From Motiliproteus sp. SC1-56 (GTDB lineage: Bacteria > Pseudomonadota > Gammaproteobacteria > Pseudomonadales > Balneatricaceae): DNA of 64,000 bases. The translations under genes were made by a program, and so were the position numbers. Shown here piece after piece: positions 1 to 8,093 of the stretch (position 1 is its first letter; the number at the start of each line of letters is the position of its first letter). The notes beneath the pieces are model-generated. The model had not been told where the DNA came from, searched no databases, and worked only from the letters and a program-made list of their open reading frames with translations. Location of the stretch: the NCBI RefSeq assembly GCF_017309075.1, contig NZ_JAEMGS010000017.1, positions 1 through 64,000 of the forward strand, read 5' to 3'.

Positions 1-194
1 AGCTCCGTCTGCTTGCCGGAAAACGGGCATGCAGGCGGTGTGAAATGATCAAAAACCGGGTTATTACGCCGCAAATGCGGCTTGAGCAGCGGAGTAGCTC
101 AGGAGATGGGACTTAATCGTAGGTTCCTTAACTTAACCCAGCTCTTGGAGCGATTATTTAGTCCTTTGGCGGTCATCATGGCCGCCTTTTTTTT
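1..194 (+). ncRNA. Candidate structured RNA, 5' end outside window
   Basis: No recognisable protein is encoded here. The plus strand folds into a series of hairpins: a long stem pairing 5-12 with 31-38 and continuing inward, a GCCGC/GCGGC hairpin at about 69-82, a GAGC/GCTC hairpin just after it, and a short GCTC/GAGC hairpin before the terminator at 168-194. GGA triplets occur in or near several of these loops, which is the hallmark of CsrA/RsmA-sponging RNAs (RsmY, RsmZ, CsrB). The true 5' end is not visible. The stretch could equally be the 3' untranslated end of an upstream gene. I see no tRNA, 6S, tmRNA or RNase P signature. Confidence 0.2.
168..194 (+). terminator. Rho-independent terminator
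   Basis: A 7-bp stem (GGCGGTC paired with GGCCGCC, including one G-T pair) with a 5-base loop is followed directly by eight T residues at 187-194. It ends whatever transcript enters from the left edge. Confidence 0.75.
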
Positions 195-493
195 AGGCTT
201 TTCAACCCTCCCGGCGTATATGTGCTCCCTATGGAAGAGGCAGAAAAAATGTATTGGATTAGGAGCATTTGAAGTTAATAGGATTTAAAACCAGAACGCC
301 GCTGATCCCGAGCGGATTCTCGAGGGGGTGGGTGGGCCTTTCCACTGGCCCGGAGCAGATACGGCAGGGGCCAAGGCGCGCCGCTGAATGCTTTCGCCAC
401 CCTTCACCTTTTATTTGAGTGGCCGTGTTCTTATCGCCAACGCAGCCGCTCAGCAGACCTGCGCATTTGGTTAAGACGATCCGGTGAATTCAA
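195..493. other. Intergenic stretch, nothing recognised
   Basis: Between the terminator and the small gene at 494 there is about 300 bases of non-coding sequence. The first part is AT-richer and the rest GC-rich. No convincing promoter, repeat or RNA was identified. Confidence 0.5.
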
Positions 494-682
494 ATGAAGA
501 TAGTGCAACACATCGATCTGCCCGAATACTGTTACTACATCAAGGGCGAGGACGCATCCGGGTACTGGGTGTTTCGCTACAGTGCCGCCTACCGCGGTGG
601 CGCGGTTCCCGAGAGCCGGGTGGTTTACTACGGGCACAACAAGGAAGAGGCGTTGTTGTGGATCGAAGCGAACCCGGTCTGA
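494..682 (+). CDS. Small hypothetical protein (62 aa)
   Basis: A 62-residue protein of unknown function. It has a protein-like composition rich in aromatic residues, with a YYIKG segment near residue 14, a YWVFRYS segment near 24 and VVYYGHNKEEALLWIE near the C-terminus, and no signal peptide or membrane segment. The pattern suggests a small alpha/beta fold. A weak GGTGAA element precedes the ATG. An overlapping open frame starting at 484 lacks this protein-like character and was discarded. There is no operon partner; the next gene lies on the other strand. I do not recognise the family, so the call rests on composition and an isolated start with a weak ribosome site. Confidence 0.45.
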   Translation: MKIVQHIDLPEYCYYIKGEDASGYWVFRYSAAYRGGAVPESRVVYYGHNKEEALLWIEANPV

Positions 683-1082
683 GCGGACGCATCTTGCTTA
701 GATAACCCGCCGCCAGCCGCCGTTTGATAAGTGATAAGGCGCCCCGGGGCCGGCGCCCAATCCGAAGGGATCGGTGTCCTCTGACAGATGCCACAGCGGG
801 GCGCTGTCCCTCTCCGCGGACGATAAGCAACGGCAGCAGTGGCTTCCCTGGCGCCTGGCGGCTGCGCCAATATTCACACCGAATCTGTTCTGACTTTCTC
901 GAAAAGGGAGGGGGAAGGGAAAGGGGCAAGGACAAGGGAAAGGACAAAGAACGGGGGCGCGCGGGTCGGCGTTGTCGGGCGCCAATGCCCGCACTCATCC
1001 TGCTGCGTTAAGTAACGCTGAGCCGTTAAGGCCGAGGGGCGGTCGCCTGCGGTGCCCCGCCCCGCCCCGCAAAGCTAACCTC
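683..1082. other. 400-base gene-free gap with purine-rich G-run tract
   Basis: No gene is supported here. The notable element is a purine-only run at 901-926 on the plus strand containing four G-runs of 3 to 5 bases separated by 1-3 A residues (906-926), followed by more GA-rich sequence to about 955. This fits the pattern of a putative G-quadruplex. A GCGTT/AACGC inverted repeat lies at about 1005-1018. Both sit downstream of the oxidoreductase gene's end on the minus strand, but there is no T-tract, so I do not call a terminator. Confidence 0.4.
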
Positions 1083-2408
1083 CTAGGTGACGCGTTGATA
1101 CGCATGGTAAAGATCGGAGCCGCGGGCATAGTACTGCTCGCGGATCGAGCGGCCCACGACCTGTTTCGGTTCGGTCAGGGGCAGCGGCAGGTCTTCGGCC
1201 GGCGAGCCGGTGACATAGTCTGCCATCGCCTTGCCCATGATGGTCCCGGGGCCGATGCCCCGGCCGCTGTAGCCGACGCAGGAGATCAGGTTCGGACCCA
1301 GTTGGTGGAGATGGGGCAGGTGGTCCGGTGAGAAGGCGATCGTCCCGACCCAGCCGTGGTGCCAGAATCCTGTCTCTCCCCTGGGCTTGATCTGCGGATA
1401 CAGTTCCGGAAAGAGGCTCTTCACCCGATCTGCAGCCCACCCCTGGAGAAAGCGGGATCCGTTGTCGGGGAGCTGACCGATGCTGCCCAGAATCAGCCGG
1501 CCGGCCTGATCAAGCCGGATCGAGGTCATCACCTGGCGGGTGTCCCAGCAACCCTGCTTGCCGGGCAGTATTCTCTCCAGCACCGCATCCGGCAGGGGAG
1601 CGGTGGCGAACTGGAAGAAGTGCAGCGGTGTGAAGGTCTGCTGCAGCTCCCGGTAAGCGCCGCTCCCGTAGGCATTGGTGGCGAGAATGACCTTTTCTGC
1701 CTGGAGCGACCCGTCCGGGGTGCTGATAGACCAGCCCTGACCGTCCCGGGCCGGGGCCAGTCGCGTCACCGGCGAGCGGGTATAGATGCTGGCGCCAAGG
1801 CTCTTGGCCGCGCTCGCCAGGCCGCGCACGTAACCCAGCGGCTGGATGGTCCCGGCCCGGGGATCGAGAATCGCCCCGTGATAGCGTTCGGTGCCGGTCA
1901 TCGCCGCGGTTGTGGCGGCATCCAGCAACTGCACCGGGGCGCCCCGCGCCTGCAGCTGCCGGGCCCGGTCGGTGAGTCCTTTCAGCCCGCTTTTGGAATG
2001 GGCGAGGTGAAGGGTGCCGTTGCGGGTCGCTTCGCAGGGGATGTCGAAGCGTTCGATCAGCGAAAACACCAGTTCCGGGGAGCCCCCCAGGATCCGGTCG
2101 AGCCGGTCGCCGTACTCTTTACCGAGCTGGGCGTCGATATCATCCGGGTTCATCCAGAGGCCGGCGTTGACCAGGCCGACGTTGCGGCCCGAGCCGCCGT
2201 AGCCGATTTCGCAGGCTTCCAGCACGCTTACCTTGAGCCCTTTCTCCGCCAGGTGAAGGGCGGCGGAGAGGCCGGTAAAACCGCCGCCGATGATGGCGAC
2301 GTCGGCGCGGGTCGCCCCCTCCAGGGGCCGGGTGGGCGGAGCCGGGCAGGCGCTTGAGGCCCAGAGCGAGTCGGGCAGGCTAGAATGTGTCAGCGTGTTA
2401 GGGTCCAT
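1083..2408 (-). CDS. FAD-dependent amine/amino-acid oxidoreductase (DAO family)
   Basis: A 441-residue flavoprotein of the DAO (PF01266) family, closest in feel to gamma-glutamylputrescine oxidase PuuB and glycine/D-amino-acid oxidases, which oxidise C-N bonds with FAD. A dinucleotide-binding GGGFTG motif is at residues 41-46, an acidic ribose contact at Glu64, and a GYGGSGRN motif at 69-76 of the kind that contacts the flavin in PuuB-like enzymes. There is no signal peptide, so it is cytoplasmic. It starts 27 bases after livF on the same strand and is probably the last gene of the liv operon. That suggests it degrades an amino acid or amine taken up by the transporter (inference). The exact substrate cannot be told from sequence. 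Confidence 0.8.
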   Translation of the reverse strand: MDPNTLTHSSLPDSLWASSACPAPPTRPLEGATRADVAIIGGGFTGLSAALHLAEKGLKVSVLEACEIGYGGSGRNVGLVNAGLWMNPDDIDAQLGKEYGDRLDRILGGSPELVFSLIERFDIPCEATRNGTLHLAHSKSGLKGLTDRARQLQARGAPVQLLDAATTAAMTGTERYHGAILDPRAGTIQPLGYVRGLASAAKSLGASIYTRSPVTRLAPARDGQGWSISTPDGSLQAEKVILATNAYGSGAYRELQQTFTPLHFFQFATAPLPDAVLERILPGKQGCWDTRQVMTSIRLDQAGRLILGSIGQLPDNGSRFLQGWAADRVKSLFPELYPQIKPRGETGFWHHGWVGTIAFSPDHLPHLHQLGPNLISCVGYSGRGIGPGTIMGKAMADYVTGSPAEDLPLPLTEPKQVVGRSIREQYYARGSDLYHAYQRVT

Positions 2409-2435
2409 AGGCGTTTCCCAACCTCAATCTCGATA

Positions 2436-3149
2436 TCAGTGGCCGCCCAGGTAGGCTTTGCGGACTTCGGGGTCAGCCAGCAGTTCGTCACCGCTGCCCG
2501 TCAGCTTGATGTTGCCGTTCACCAGCACGTAGCCGCGGTCGGCAAACTTCAGGGCATAGTTGGCGTTCTGCTCAACCAGGAAAATGGTGGTGCCCTCTTT
2601 GGCGATCATCTCCAGGGTCTCGAAGATCTTCTTGATCACCAGCGGGGCCAGCCCCAGGCTGGGTTCATCCAGCAGCAGCAGGTCGGGGCGGCTCATCAGC
2701 GCGCGGCCGATGGCCAGCATCTGCTGCTCGCCCCCGGACAGGGTGCCGGCGCGCTGGTGCTGCCGCTCCTTGAGGCGCGGGAAGAGTTCGTAGACGTGGG
2801 CCAGGACCGGGTCGTCCTTGTCGGCGGTACAGCCCGCCCCGCCCATCATCAGGTTCTCCTCGATGGTCATGGAGGAGAAGACTCGTCGCCCCTCGGGAAC
2901 CAGGGCGATGCCCAGGTTGCCCACCTGGTGGGTGGCCAGGCGGGTCAGCTCTTCGCCCTTGAAACGGATGCTGCCGTTCTTGGGTTTGGGCTGCCCGAAC
3001 AGGCTCATCAGCAGGGTCGACTTGCCGGCGCCGTTGGCGCCGATCAGGGTGACGATCTCGCCCTTCTTGATCTCGACGTTGACATCCCGCAGCGCCTGCA
3101 CCGGCCCGTAACAGACGTCGAGATTGCGTACTTCAAATAGATTGCTCAT
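2436..3149 (-). CDS. livF: Branched-chain amino acid ABC transporter ATPase LivF
   Basis: One of two cytoplasmic ATPases driving high-affinity leucine/isoleucine/valine-type uptake. The 237-residue length is normal for LivF. Walker A GANGAGKST is at residues 37-45, the ABC signature LSGGEQQ near 137-143, and Walker B LLLLDE near 157-162, followed by the LivF-typical EPSLGLAPL. The ATG overlaps the livG stop by one base (TAATG), so the two are translationally coupled. It belongs to the livKHMGF operon. Substrate specificity lies in LivK, and these transporters can also carry other amino acids. Confidence 0.95.
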   Translation of the reverse strand: MSNLFEVRNLDVCYGPVQALRDVNVEIKKGEIVTLIGANGAGKSTLLMSLFGQPKPKNGSIRFKGEELTRLATHQVGNLGIALVPEGRRVFSSMTIEENLMMGGAGCTADKDDPVLAHVYELFPRLKERQHQRAGTLSGGEQQMLAIGRALMSRPDLLLLDEPSLGLAPLVIKKIFETLEMIAKEGTTIFLVEQNANYALKFADRGYVLVNGNIKLTGSGDELLADPEVRKAYLGGH

Positions 3150-4039
3150 TACAGCGCCACTCCTGTTTCGTAATCCGCACCCAGGTACGCGGCCAGCACC
3201 GCCGGGTCGTTCTCAACGTGCTGGGGGGTGCCGGCCGCAATGACCTCGCCGTGGTCGAGGACGACGATGTGGTCGGAGATATCCATGACCATGCCCATGT
3301 CGTGCTCGATCAGCAGTACCGCCACGTCGTGCTCCCGGCGCAGCATCTGGATCATCTCGCTCAACGCCTTGGTTTCGTTGGGGTTCAGGCCCGCGGCGGG
3401 CTCGTCGAGGCAGATCATCTTCGGCTGCGTGCACATCGCCCGGGCGATCTCCAGGCGCCGTTGATGGCCGTAGGGCAGTTCACCGGCGAGGCGGTTGGCG
3501 TCCTCCCCGAGCCCCATCTTGTCGAGCCAGTAAAAGGCCCGGTCGACCGCCGTGTGCTCGGATTTGAGGTAGCTGCCGGTACGCAGGAAGCCGCCCACTA
3601 CGTTGCGGTCCAGGCCCGTGTGCTGGGCAACCAGCAGGTTTTCGATGGCGGTCATCTCGTCGAACAGGCGGATGTTCTGAAAGGTGCGCGCCACGCCTGC
3701 CAGGGCGACCCGGTGGGAGCCGCCCAGCATCTTGTAATAGAGGCGGGTGGAGAACGCCCGCGGATCGGTCAGGTCGGTGGCCTTGAAGGGACCGCCCAGG
3801 ACCTGGATCAGGTCCACGGAGCTGTTGCCGCTGTTGAAGCGGATAGCCCCGCTGGTGGCCCGGTAGAAGCCGGTGATGCAGTTGAACAGGGTGGTTTTGC
3901 CGGCGCCGTTGGGACCGATGATGGCGGTGATGGAGCCGGGGAGTACGTTCAGGCTGGCGCTGTTGAGCGCCAGGATACCGCCGAAGCGCATGCTCAAATC
4001 AGACACTTCGAGCAGGGGTTGAGTGGTTGTAGGCTGCAT
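3149..4039 (-). CDS. livG: Branched-chain amino acid ABC transporter ATPase LivG
   Basis: Second ATPase of the transporter, 296 residues. Walker A GPNGAGKTT is at residues 42-50. The signature reads LPYGHQRRLE rather than LSGGQ, which is usual for LivG, and is followed by ICLDEPAAGLNP (Walker B). An insertion near residues 75-110 is longer than in E. coli LivG but is common in this family in other gammaproteobacteria. An AGGAG ribosome site lies about 7 bases before the ATG. It sits between livM and livF and pairs with LivF as an ATPase heterodimer beneath LivH/LivM. Confidence 0.95.
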   Translation of the reverse strand: MQPTTTQPLLEVSDLSMRFGGILALNSASLNVLPGSITAIIGPNGAGKTTLFNCITGFYRATSGAIRFNSGNSSVDLIQVLGGPFKATDLTDPRAFSTRLYYKMLGGSHRVALAGVARTFQNIRLFDEMTAIENLLVAQHTGLDRNVVGGFLRTGSYLKSEHTAVDRAFYWLDKMGLGEDANRLAGELPYGHQRRLEIARAMCTQPKMICLDEPAAGLNPNETKALSEMIQMLRREHDVAVLLIEHDMGMVMDISDHIVVLDHGEVIAAGTPQHVENDPAVLAAYLGADYETGVAL

Positions 4040-4104
4040 GTCAATCTCCTGAAAAGCTGCGGGCGCTTGGGCCCGCTCAAGCCTGTGGTCGAAAGGGCGC
4101 AGGG

Positions 4105-5451
4105 TCAGAGACTCTGGCCCGCGCTGGCTGCATGCAGCGGCTGCGCTTCACCGGGGCGGGTGTAAACCGGGCGAGGCCGCTTGAAGGCCTTGCGGCGGAT
4201 CTGCAGCAGGCCCCGGGGGCGCCAGATCATCATCAGCACCATCACCACGCCGAACACCAGTACCCGGTAGTCGGCGAATTCGCGCAGCATCTCCGGCACC
4301 AGGGTGAACACGAAGGCGGCGATGATGACGCCGACGATCGACCCCATGCCGCCCAGCACCACGATCGCCAGGATCAGCGCCGATTCGAAGAAGGTGAAGG
4401 AGGTGGGGTTGACGAACCCCTGGTAGCTGGCGAAGAACACGCCGCCGATACCGGCGGTCATTGCCCCCATCATGAAGGCGGAGAGCTTGACCGTGACGTG
4501 GTTGATCCCCAGCGAGCGACAGGCGATTTCGTTTTCCCGCAGCGCTTCCCAGGCCCGTCCCATCGGCATGTTGCGCAGCCGGTGGACGAAGAGGGTGAGC
4601 GCGACGACGATCACGAACAGCACCAGGTAGATCAGCAGGTACTTGTAAAAGCTGGAGTATTCAAGGCCGAAGTACTCGTGGAAGGGAATGCCGCCCTCCT
4701 TGGCCTTGCGGGTGAACTCGAGTCCGAACAGGGTGGGGCTGGGGGCCCGCACGCCGTTGGGGCCGCCGGTAAAGTCCAGCCAGTTGTTGAGAACCAGGCG
4801 GATGATTTCCCCGAACCCGAGGGTGACGATGGCCAGGTAATCACCGTGCATGCGCAGCACCGGGAAGGCCAGGATGCAACCGGCCAGGGCCGCCAGAACC
4901 GCGGCCACCGGAATGGCGGTCCAGAAGCCGAGCCCCCAGTACTGGGCGCCCAGGGCGATCACGTAGGCGCCGACGGCGTAGAAGGCGACGAACCCCAGGT
5001 CAAGCAGACCGGCGAAGCCCACCACGATATTGAGCCCCAGGCCGAGCAGAACGTAGATCAGGGCCAGGATCAGGATCGTCAGCCAGTACTTGCTGACCAG
5101 GAAGGGGGCGCACAGGCCGGTGATGATGGTCAGCAGGATCAGGACCTTCCAGCGAACCTGCGAGTCACCGGGCTGTTCCACGGTAACGCCCCGGTGGGAA
5201 AAGTCCATCAGGCGCTCGCGCAGCTGGCGCACCGCGGGAAGGCAGCCTGACAGGGTCAGCAGAAACCGGCCCAGGGCGACGATGCCGGCCATCAGGAAGG
5301 GGCGGTCCAGGTGGAAATCGAGTCCGTAGCCGTCCAGGATCAGCCCGTTCATCGGCCCGAAGACAATCAGGGCGATTACGCCGGCAAAGGCTGCGTCACG
5401 CAGGCCCCTGAGGGCGGTCTTGGAAAAGTTGTATTGTTCGGTATGGCTCAT
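4105..5451 (-). CDS. livM: Branched-chain amino acid ABC transporter permease LivM
   Basis: Inner-membrane permease of 448 residues. The N-terminal ~100 residues carry extra hydrophobic segments and a hydrophilic stretch, as in the long LivM form with an added N-terminal domain. The core from about residue 110 shows the repeated hydrophobic helices and the LNIVVGFAGLLDLGFVAFYAVGAY region, diagnostic of LivM, near 140-165. The EAA-like loop with AWEALREN follows near residue 300. The ATG begins two bases after the livH stop, implying coupled translation. The C-terminal tail is hydrophilic. Confidence 0.95.
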   Translation of the reverse strand: MSHTEQYNFSKTALRGLRDAAFAGVIALIVFGPMNGLILDGYGLDFHLDRPFLMAGIVALGRFLLTLSGCLPAVRQLRERLMDFSHRGVTVEQPGDSQVRWKVLILLTIITGLCAPFLVSKYWLTILILALIYVLLGLGLNIVVGFAGLLDLGFVAFYAVGAYVIALGAQYWGLGFWTAIPVAAVLAALAGCILAFPVLRMHGDYLAIVTLGFGEIIRLVLNNWLDFTGGPNGVRAPSPTLFGLEFTRKAKEGGIPFHEYFGLEYSSFYKYLLIYLVLFVIVVALTLFVHRLRNMPMGRAWEALRENEIACRSLGINHVTVKLSAFMMGAMTAGIGGVFFASYQGFVNPTSFTFFESALILAIVVLGGMGSIVGVIIAAFVFTLVPEMLREFADYRVLVFGVVMVLMMIWRPRGLLQIRRKAFKRPRPVYTRPGEAQPLHAASAGQSL

Positions 5452-5453
5452 GA

Positions 5454-6371
5454 CTACACCTTCTCGACCAGGGGTTTGCCCAGCAGGCCGCTGGGTTTGA
5501 AGATCATCACCAGCACCAGGATGGAAAACGCGAACACGTCCTTGTAGTCGGTGTTGATGAAGCCGGAGAACAGCGACTCGGAGAGTCCCAGGATCAGCCC
5601 GCCGAGCATGGCCCCGGGCAGCGAGCCGATGCCGCCGAGCACGGCGGCGGTGAAGGCCTTGATGCCGACGATAAAGCCGACGTAGAAGTCAAAGGAGCCG
5701 TAGGTCAGGGTGACCAGCATGCCGGCGATGGCGGCCATGATGGCGCCGATGACGAACACCGAGGAGATGGTGAAATCGGTGTTGATTCCCAGGATGCTCG
5801 CCATGGTGCGGTCCTGCTGGGTGGCGCGGCATTTGCGCCCGTAGGCGGTGCGCTGGATCAGGAAGGTCAGGGCGCCCATGCTGACGGCGGATACCGCGAT
5901 AATCATCATCTGCATGTAGGTGATCTGGAAGAAGGCGTTGTCGTCGCCGAAGCGCAGCGCGCCCTCGATCAGGGTGGGCACCGATTGGGTGCCCGCGCCC
6001 TGGCTGATCTGGGCATAGTTTTGCAGTATCAGCGAGACGCCGATGGCGGAGATCAGCGGTGCCAGGCGGGTGGAGTTGCGCAGCGGGCGGTAGGCCACGT
6101 GCTCAATGGACCAGCCGTAGACGGCGGTAATGGCCATGGTGATCATCAGGGTGCAGACGATCACCAGGGGCACGGAATCCAGCCCAAAGGAGAATAAAAG
6201 GGCCATGAAGATGGCGGCCAGGTAAGCGGAGATCATGTAGATATCGCCGTGGGCGAAATTGATCATGCCGATAATGCCGTAAACCATGGTGTAGCCCACG
6301 GCGATCAGTCCGTAAACGGATCCCAGGGTGAGACCGTTTACCAGCTGTTGAAAAAGAATGTGAAAGTCCAT
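5454..6371 (-). CDS. livH: Branched-chain amino acid ABC transporter permease LivH
   Basis: Inner-membrane permease of 305 residues, the usual LivH length. It has the typical N-terminal QLVNGLTLGSVYGLIAVGY segment, the INFAHGDIYMISAY motif near residue 38, and the coupling-loop region ending in RTYGR-like AYGRKCRATQQD near 175. With LivM it forms the translocation pore. It is the second gene of the operon, separated from livK by about 150 bases that contain a strong inverted repeat (6418-6474). Confidence 0.95.
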   Translation of the reverse strand: MDFHILFQQLVNGLTLGSVYGLIAVGYTMVYGIIGMINFAHGDIYMISAYLAAIFMALLFSFGLDSVPLVIVCTLMITMAITAVYGWSIEHVAYRPLRNSTRLAPLISAIGVSLILQNYAQISQGAGTQSVPTLIEGALRFGDDNAFFQITYMQMMIIAVSAVSMGALTFLIQRTAYGRKCRATQQDRTMASILGINTDFTISSVFVIGAIMAAIAGMLVTLTYGSFDFYVGFIVGIKAFTAAVLGGIGSLPGAMLGGLILGLSESLFSGFINTDYKDVFAFSILVLVMIFKPSGLLGKPLVEKV

Positions 6372-6417
6372 AGTCGCCTCGACTAATCGTTATTATGTAG
6401 GGGGCGATCCGGCGGAG

Positions 6418-6474
6418 CCCGGTCCGTGTGGGCGGGGCACCGCCTGTCTCAGACGATGCCCCGCCGAGACCGGG
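6418..6474 (-). promoter_or_regulatory. Long stem-loop between livK and livH
   Basis: A nested inverted repeat pairs CCCGGTC (6418-6424) with GACCGGG (6468-6474) and GGCGGGGCA (6431-6439) with TGCCCCGCC (6457-6465). There is no T-tract, so it is not a standard terminator. Its position right after the binding-protein gene fits an mRNA-stabilising or partial-attenuation hairpin that keeps livK expression above that of the membrane genes (inference from other ABC operons). Confidence 0.55.
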
Positions 6475-6519
6475 TGAAGCGCTGTTGGAGCCGCTCACCG
6501 GTCGGTTGAGGCGCGGGGC

Positions 6520-7644
6520 CTAGTTGGCCTTGGCGTAGCTGCCGTCCTGGTTCCAGCGGTAGACAGCGTAGTCAGAGCGGGTCAGGTCGCCCTTGGCGTC
6601 CCACTTGCGCTCGCCCATGATGGTCTTGGCAGAGTGGGCTTTGAGCCACTCGGCCACTTTCTCGCCGTCGGTGGTGTCGGCGCCGTCGATGCCCTGGGCG
6701 ATCGCCTGCACGGTGGAGTAGGCGTAGAGGGTGTAGCCCTCGGGCTCGAAGCCCTTGGCGCGGAACTCGGCAACCACCTGCTTGCCTTCGTCGAAGGTGC
6801 GCGGGTCGCGGCCGAAGGTCATCATGATGCCGTCCACGTTCTTGCCGCCGCCCGCCGCGGGCATCAGGTCTTCGGATACGATGCCGTCGCCGGAGAAGAA
6901 GGTGCCGTCGACGCCCTGTTCACGCAGCTGGCGAACCAGGGGGCCGGCTTCGCTGTGCAGCCCGCCGAAGTAGATCACGTCCGCATCGGCTGCCTTGATC
7001 TTGGTAACGAGGGCGTTGAAGTCTTTCTCGCCGCGGGTCAGCCCCTCGTACAGGACTTCCTTGGTGCCGATCTTGTTCAGGTGGGCCTTCATGGCGTCAG
7101 CCAGGCCCTGACCGTAGGTGTCCTTGTCGTGGATCACCGCCACGCGCTTGGCGTTCAGGTCGTTGACGATGTACTCGGCGGCGACGATGCCCTGCTGGTC
7201 ATCCCGGCCGGTGTTACGCAGTACCACGCTCAGGCCGCGATCGGTGACCGCGGGGTTGGTGGAGCCCGGGGTGACCATGACCACGCCGGCGTCCTCGTAG
7301 ATTTCAGAGGCGGGCAGGGTGGATGAGGAGCAGAAGTGACCGACCACACCGGCCACGCCGTCGACTTCTACCATGCGGTTGGCAACTGCCAGGGCCTGCT
7401 TGGGTTCGCAGGCGTCGTCCCCTTTCACCAGCTCAATCTGCTTGCCGTCGATGCCGCCGTTGCTGTTGATCTTTTCGGCGGCCAAGGTGGCCCCTTGCCA
7501 GAGCTGAACGCCGAAGTTGGCGTAGGCGCCGGTATGGGGGCCGGCGACGCCAATTTTGATCGTCTCGGCGGATGCAATACCGGCTGAGAGACTGGCGGCG
7601 ACAGCGGCAGATACTGCTAAACGCTTGAACTGCTTGGATATCAT
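6520..7644 (-). CDS. livK: Branched-chain amino acid-binding periplasmic protein LivK/LivJ
   Basis: Periplasmic solute receptor of the transporter, 374 residues. The signal peptide is clear: a basic start (KQFKR), a hydrophobic alanine-rich core and an ASA cleavage site after residue 26. The mature protein begins ETIKIGVAGPHTGAYANFG, the Leu/Ile/Val-binding family opening, and has GDDACEPKQALAVANR and HFCSSSTLPASEIYEDAGV motifs that line the amino acid pocket. The chosen ATG at 7644 has GAGG about ten bases upstream; a longer in-frame start at 7728 would spoil the signal peptide. It is the first gene of livKHMGF, divergent from the signalling genes at 8094. Confidence 0.95.
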   Translation of the reverse strand: MISKQFKRLAVSAAVAASLSAGIASAETIKIGVAGPHTGAYANFGVQLWQGATLAAEKINSNGGIDGKQIELVKGDDACEPKQALAVANRMVEVDGVAGVVGHFCSSSTLPASEIYEDAGVVMVTPGSTNPAVTDRGLSVVLRNTGRDDQQGIVAAEYIVNDLNAKRVAVIHDKDTYGQGLADAMKAHLNKIGTKEVLYEGLTRGEKDFNALVTKIKAADADVIYFGGLHSEAGPLVRQLREQGVDGTFFSGDGIVSEDLMPAAGGGKNVDGIMMTFGRDPRTFDEGKQVVAEFRAKGFEPEGYTLYAYSTVQAIAQGIDGADTTDGEKVAEWLKAHSAKTIMGERKWDAKGDLTRSDYAVYRWNQDGSYAKAN

Positions 7645-8093
7645 TATTGATGCCCTCGTTTCTGTTTTTGTTGTAGGGGCGCCCACTCCCAGGAGAATGA
7701 GCCGGTTGCCTGCAAAGCGGCCCGCCATTCTCGTCGCTTATTTTTGGACGCTCCTAGTTCTACCAAATACAGAAAGGCGAAAAGCAAACGCGAGGTAACA
7801 GTATGTAGCCTCCCTGTAACACTGGGAGGTCCGCCTCGGGTGGGCGTTGTCTCTCTGCGATGCGCGCTATTGCCCGCCTCGTCTGGGGTCCGGGGGAGAG
7901 ATGGCAGAGGGTTTGGTGTCGTGAACGACGTGTTAACAAAGGTGACAGGTTGTAAACGCGATGTAAACGATGGTTGCCCTGCCGTCACGATTAGGCGATG
8001 CTACGGCGCAAAAGGTGGCCCTGGTGAGTCTCCGTTTCAGGGGCGGAACCAGGCGTCGGTCGCCTGTCATAATAAGAAATTCGGGGCTGTGTA
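7645..8093. other. Divergent regulatory gap between livK and the response regulator
   Basis: About 450 bases without a gene. It must hold the promoters for the liv operon (leftward) and the two-component unit (rightward). A CCTCCC/GGGAGG inverted repeat with a 9-base loop lies at 7809-7829, and five phased GTnAAC-like repeats lie at 7921-7969 (separate entry). No clear -35/-10 pair was identified on either strand. Confidence 0.5.
7921..7969 (+). promoter_or_regulatory. Five helically phased direct repeats, probable response-regulator operator
   Basis: Heptamers GTGAACG (7921), GTTAACA (7932), GTGACAG (7942), GTAAACG (7952) and GTAAACG (7963) start 11, 10, 10 and 11 bases apart, averaging 10.5 bases or one helical turn. 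OmpR/PhoB-family regulators bind head-to-tail half-sites with this spacing. The array ends about 125 bases before the regulator's start codon, so autoregulation is the simplest reading; control of the divergent liv operon is also possible. Confidence 0.6.

Noticed and set aside
82-288. 68-codon open frame at the left edge
   Set aside because: It runs through the hairpins and terminator at 168-194 and has no protein-like pattern.
484-705. 73-codon frame overlapping the small gene at 494
   Set aside because: Arginine/leucine-rich shadow frame; the 494-682 frame has better composition.
1356-2357. 333-codon plus-strand frame inside the oxidoreductase gene
   Set aside because: Antisense shadow of a gene with clear FAD motifs; composition is Gly/Arg/Ala-rich without motifs.
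7809-7829. CCTCCC/GGGAGG inverted repeat as a terminator or operator
   Set aside because: It has a 9-base loop, no T-tract and no match to a known operator; left as an unexplained element in the gap entry.
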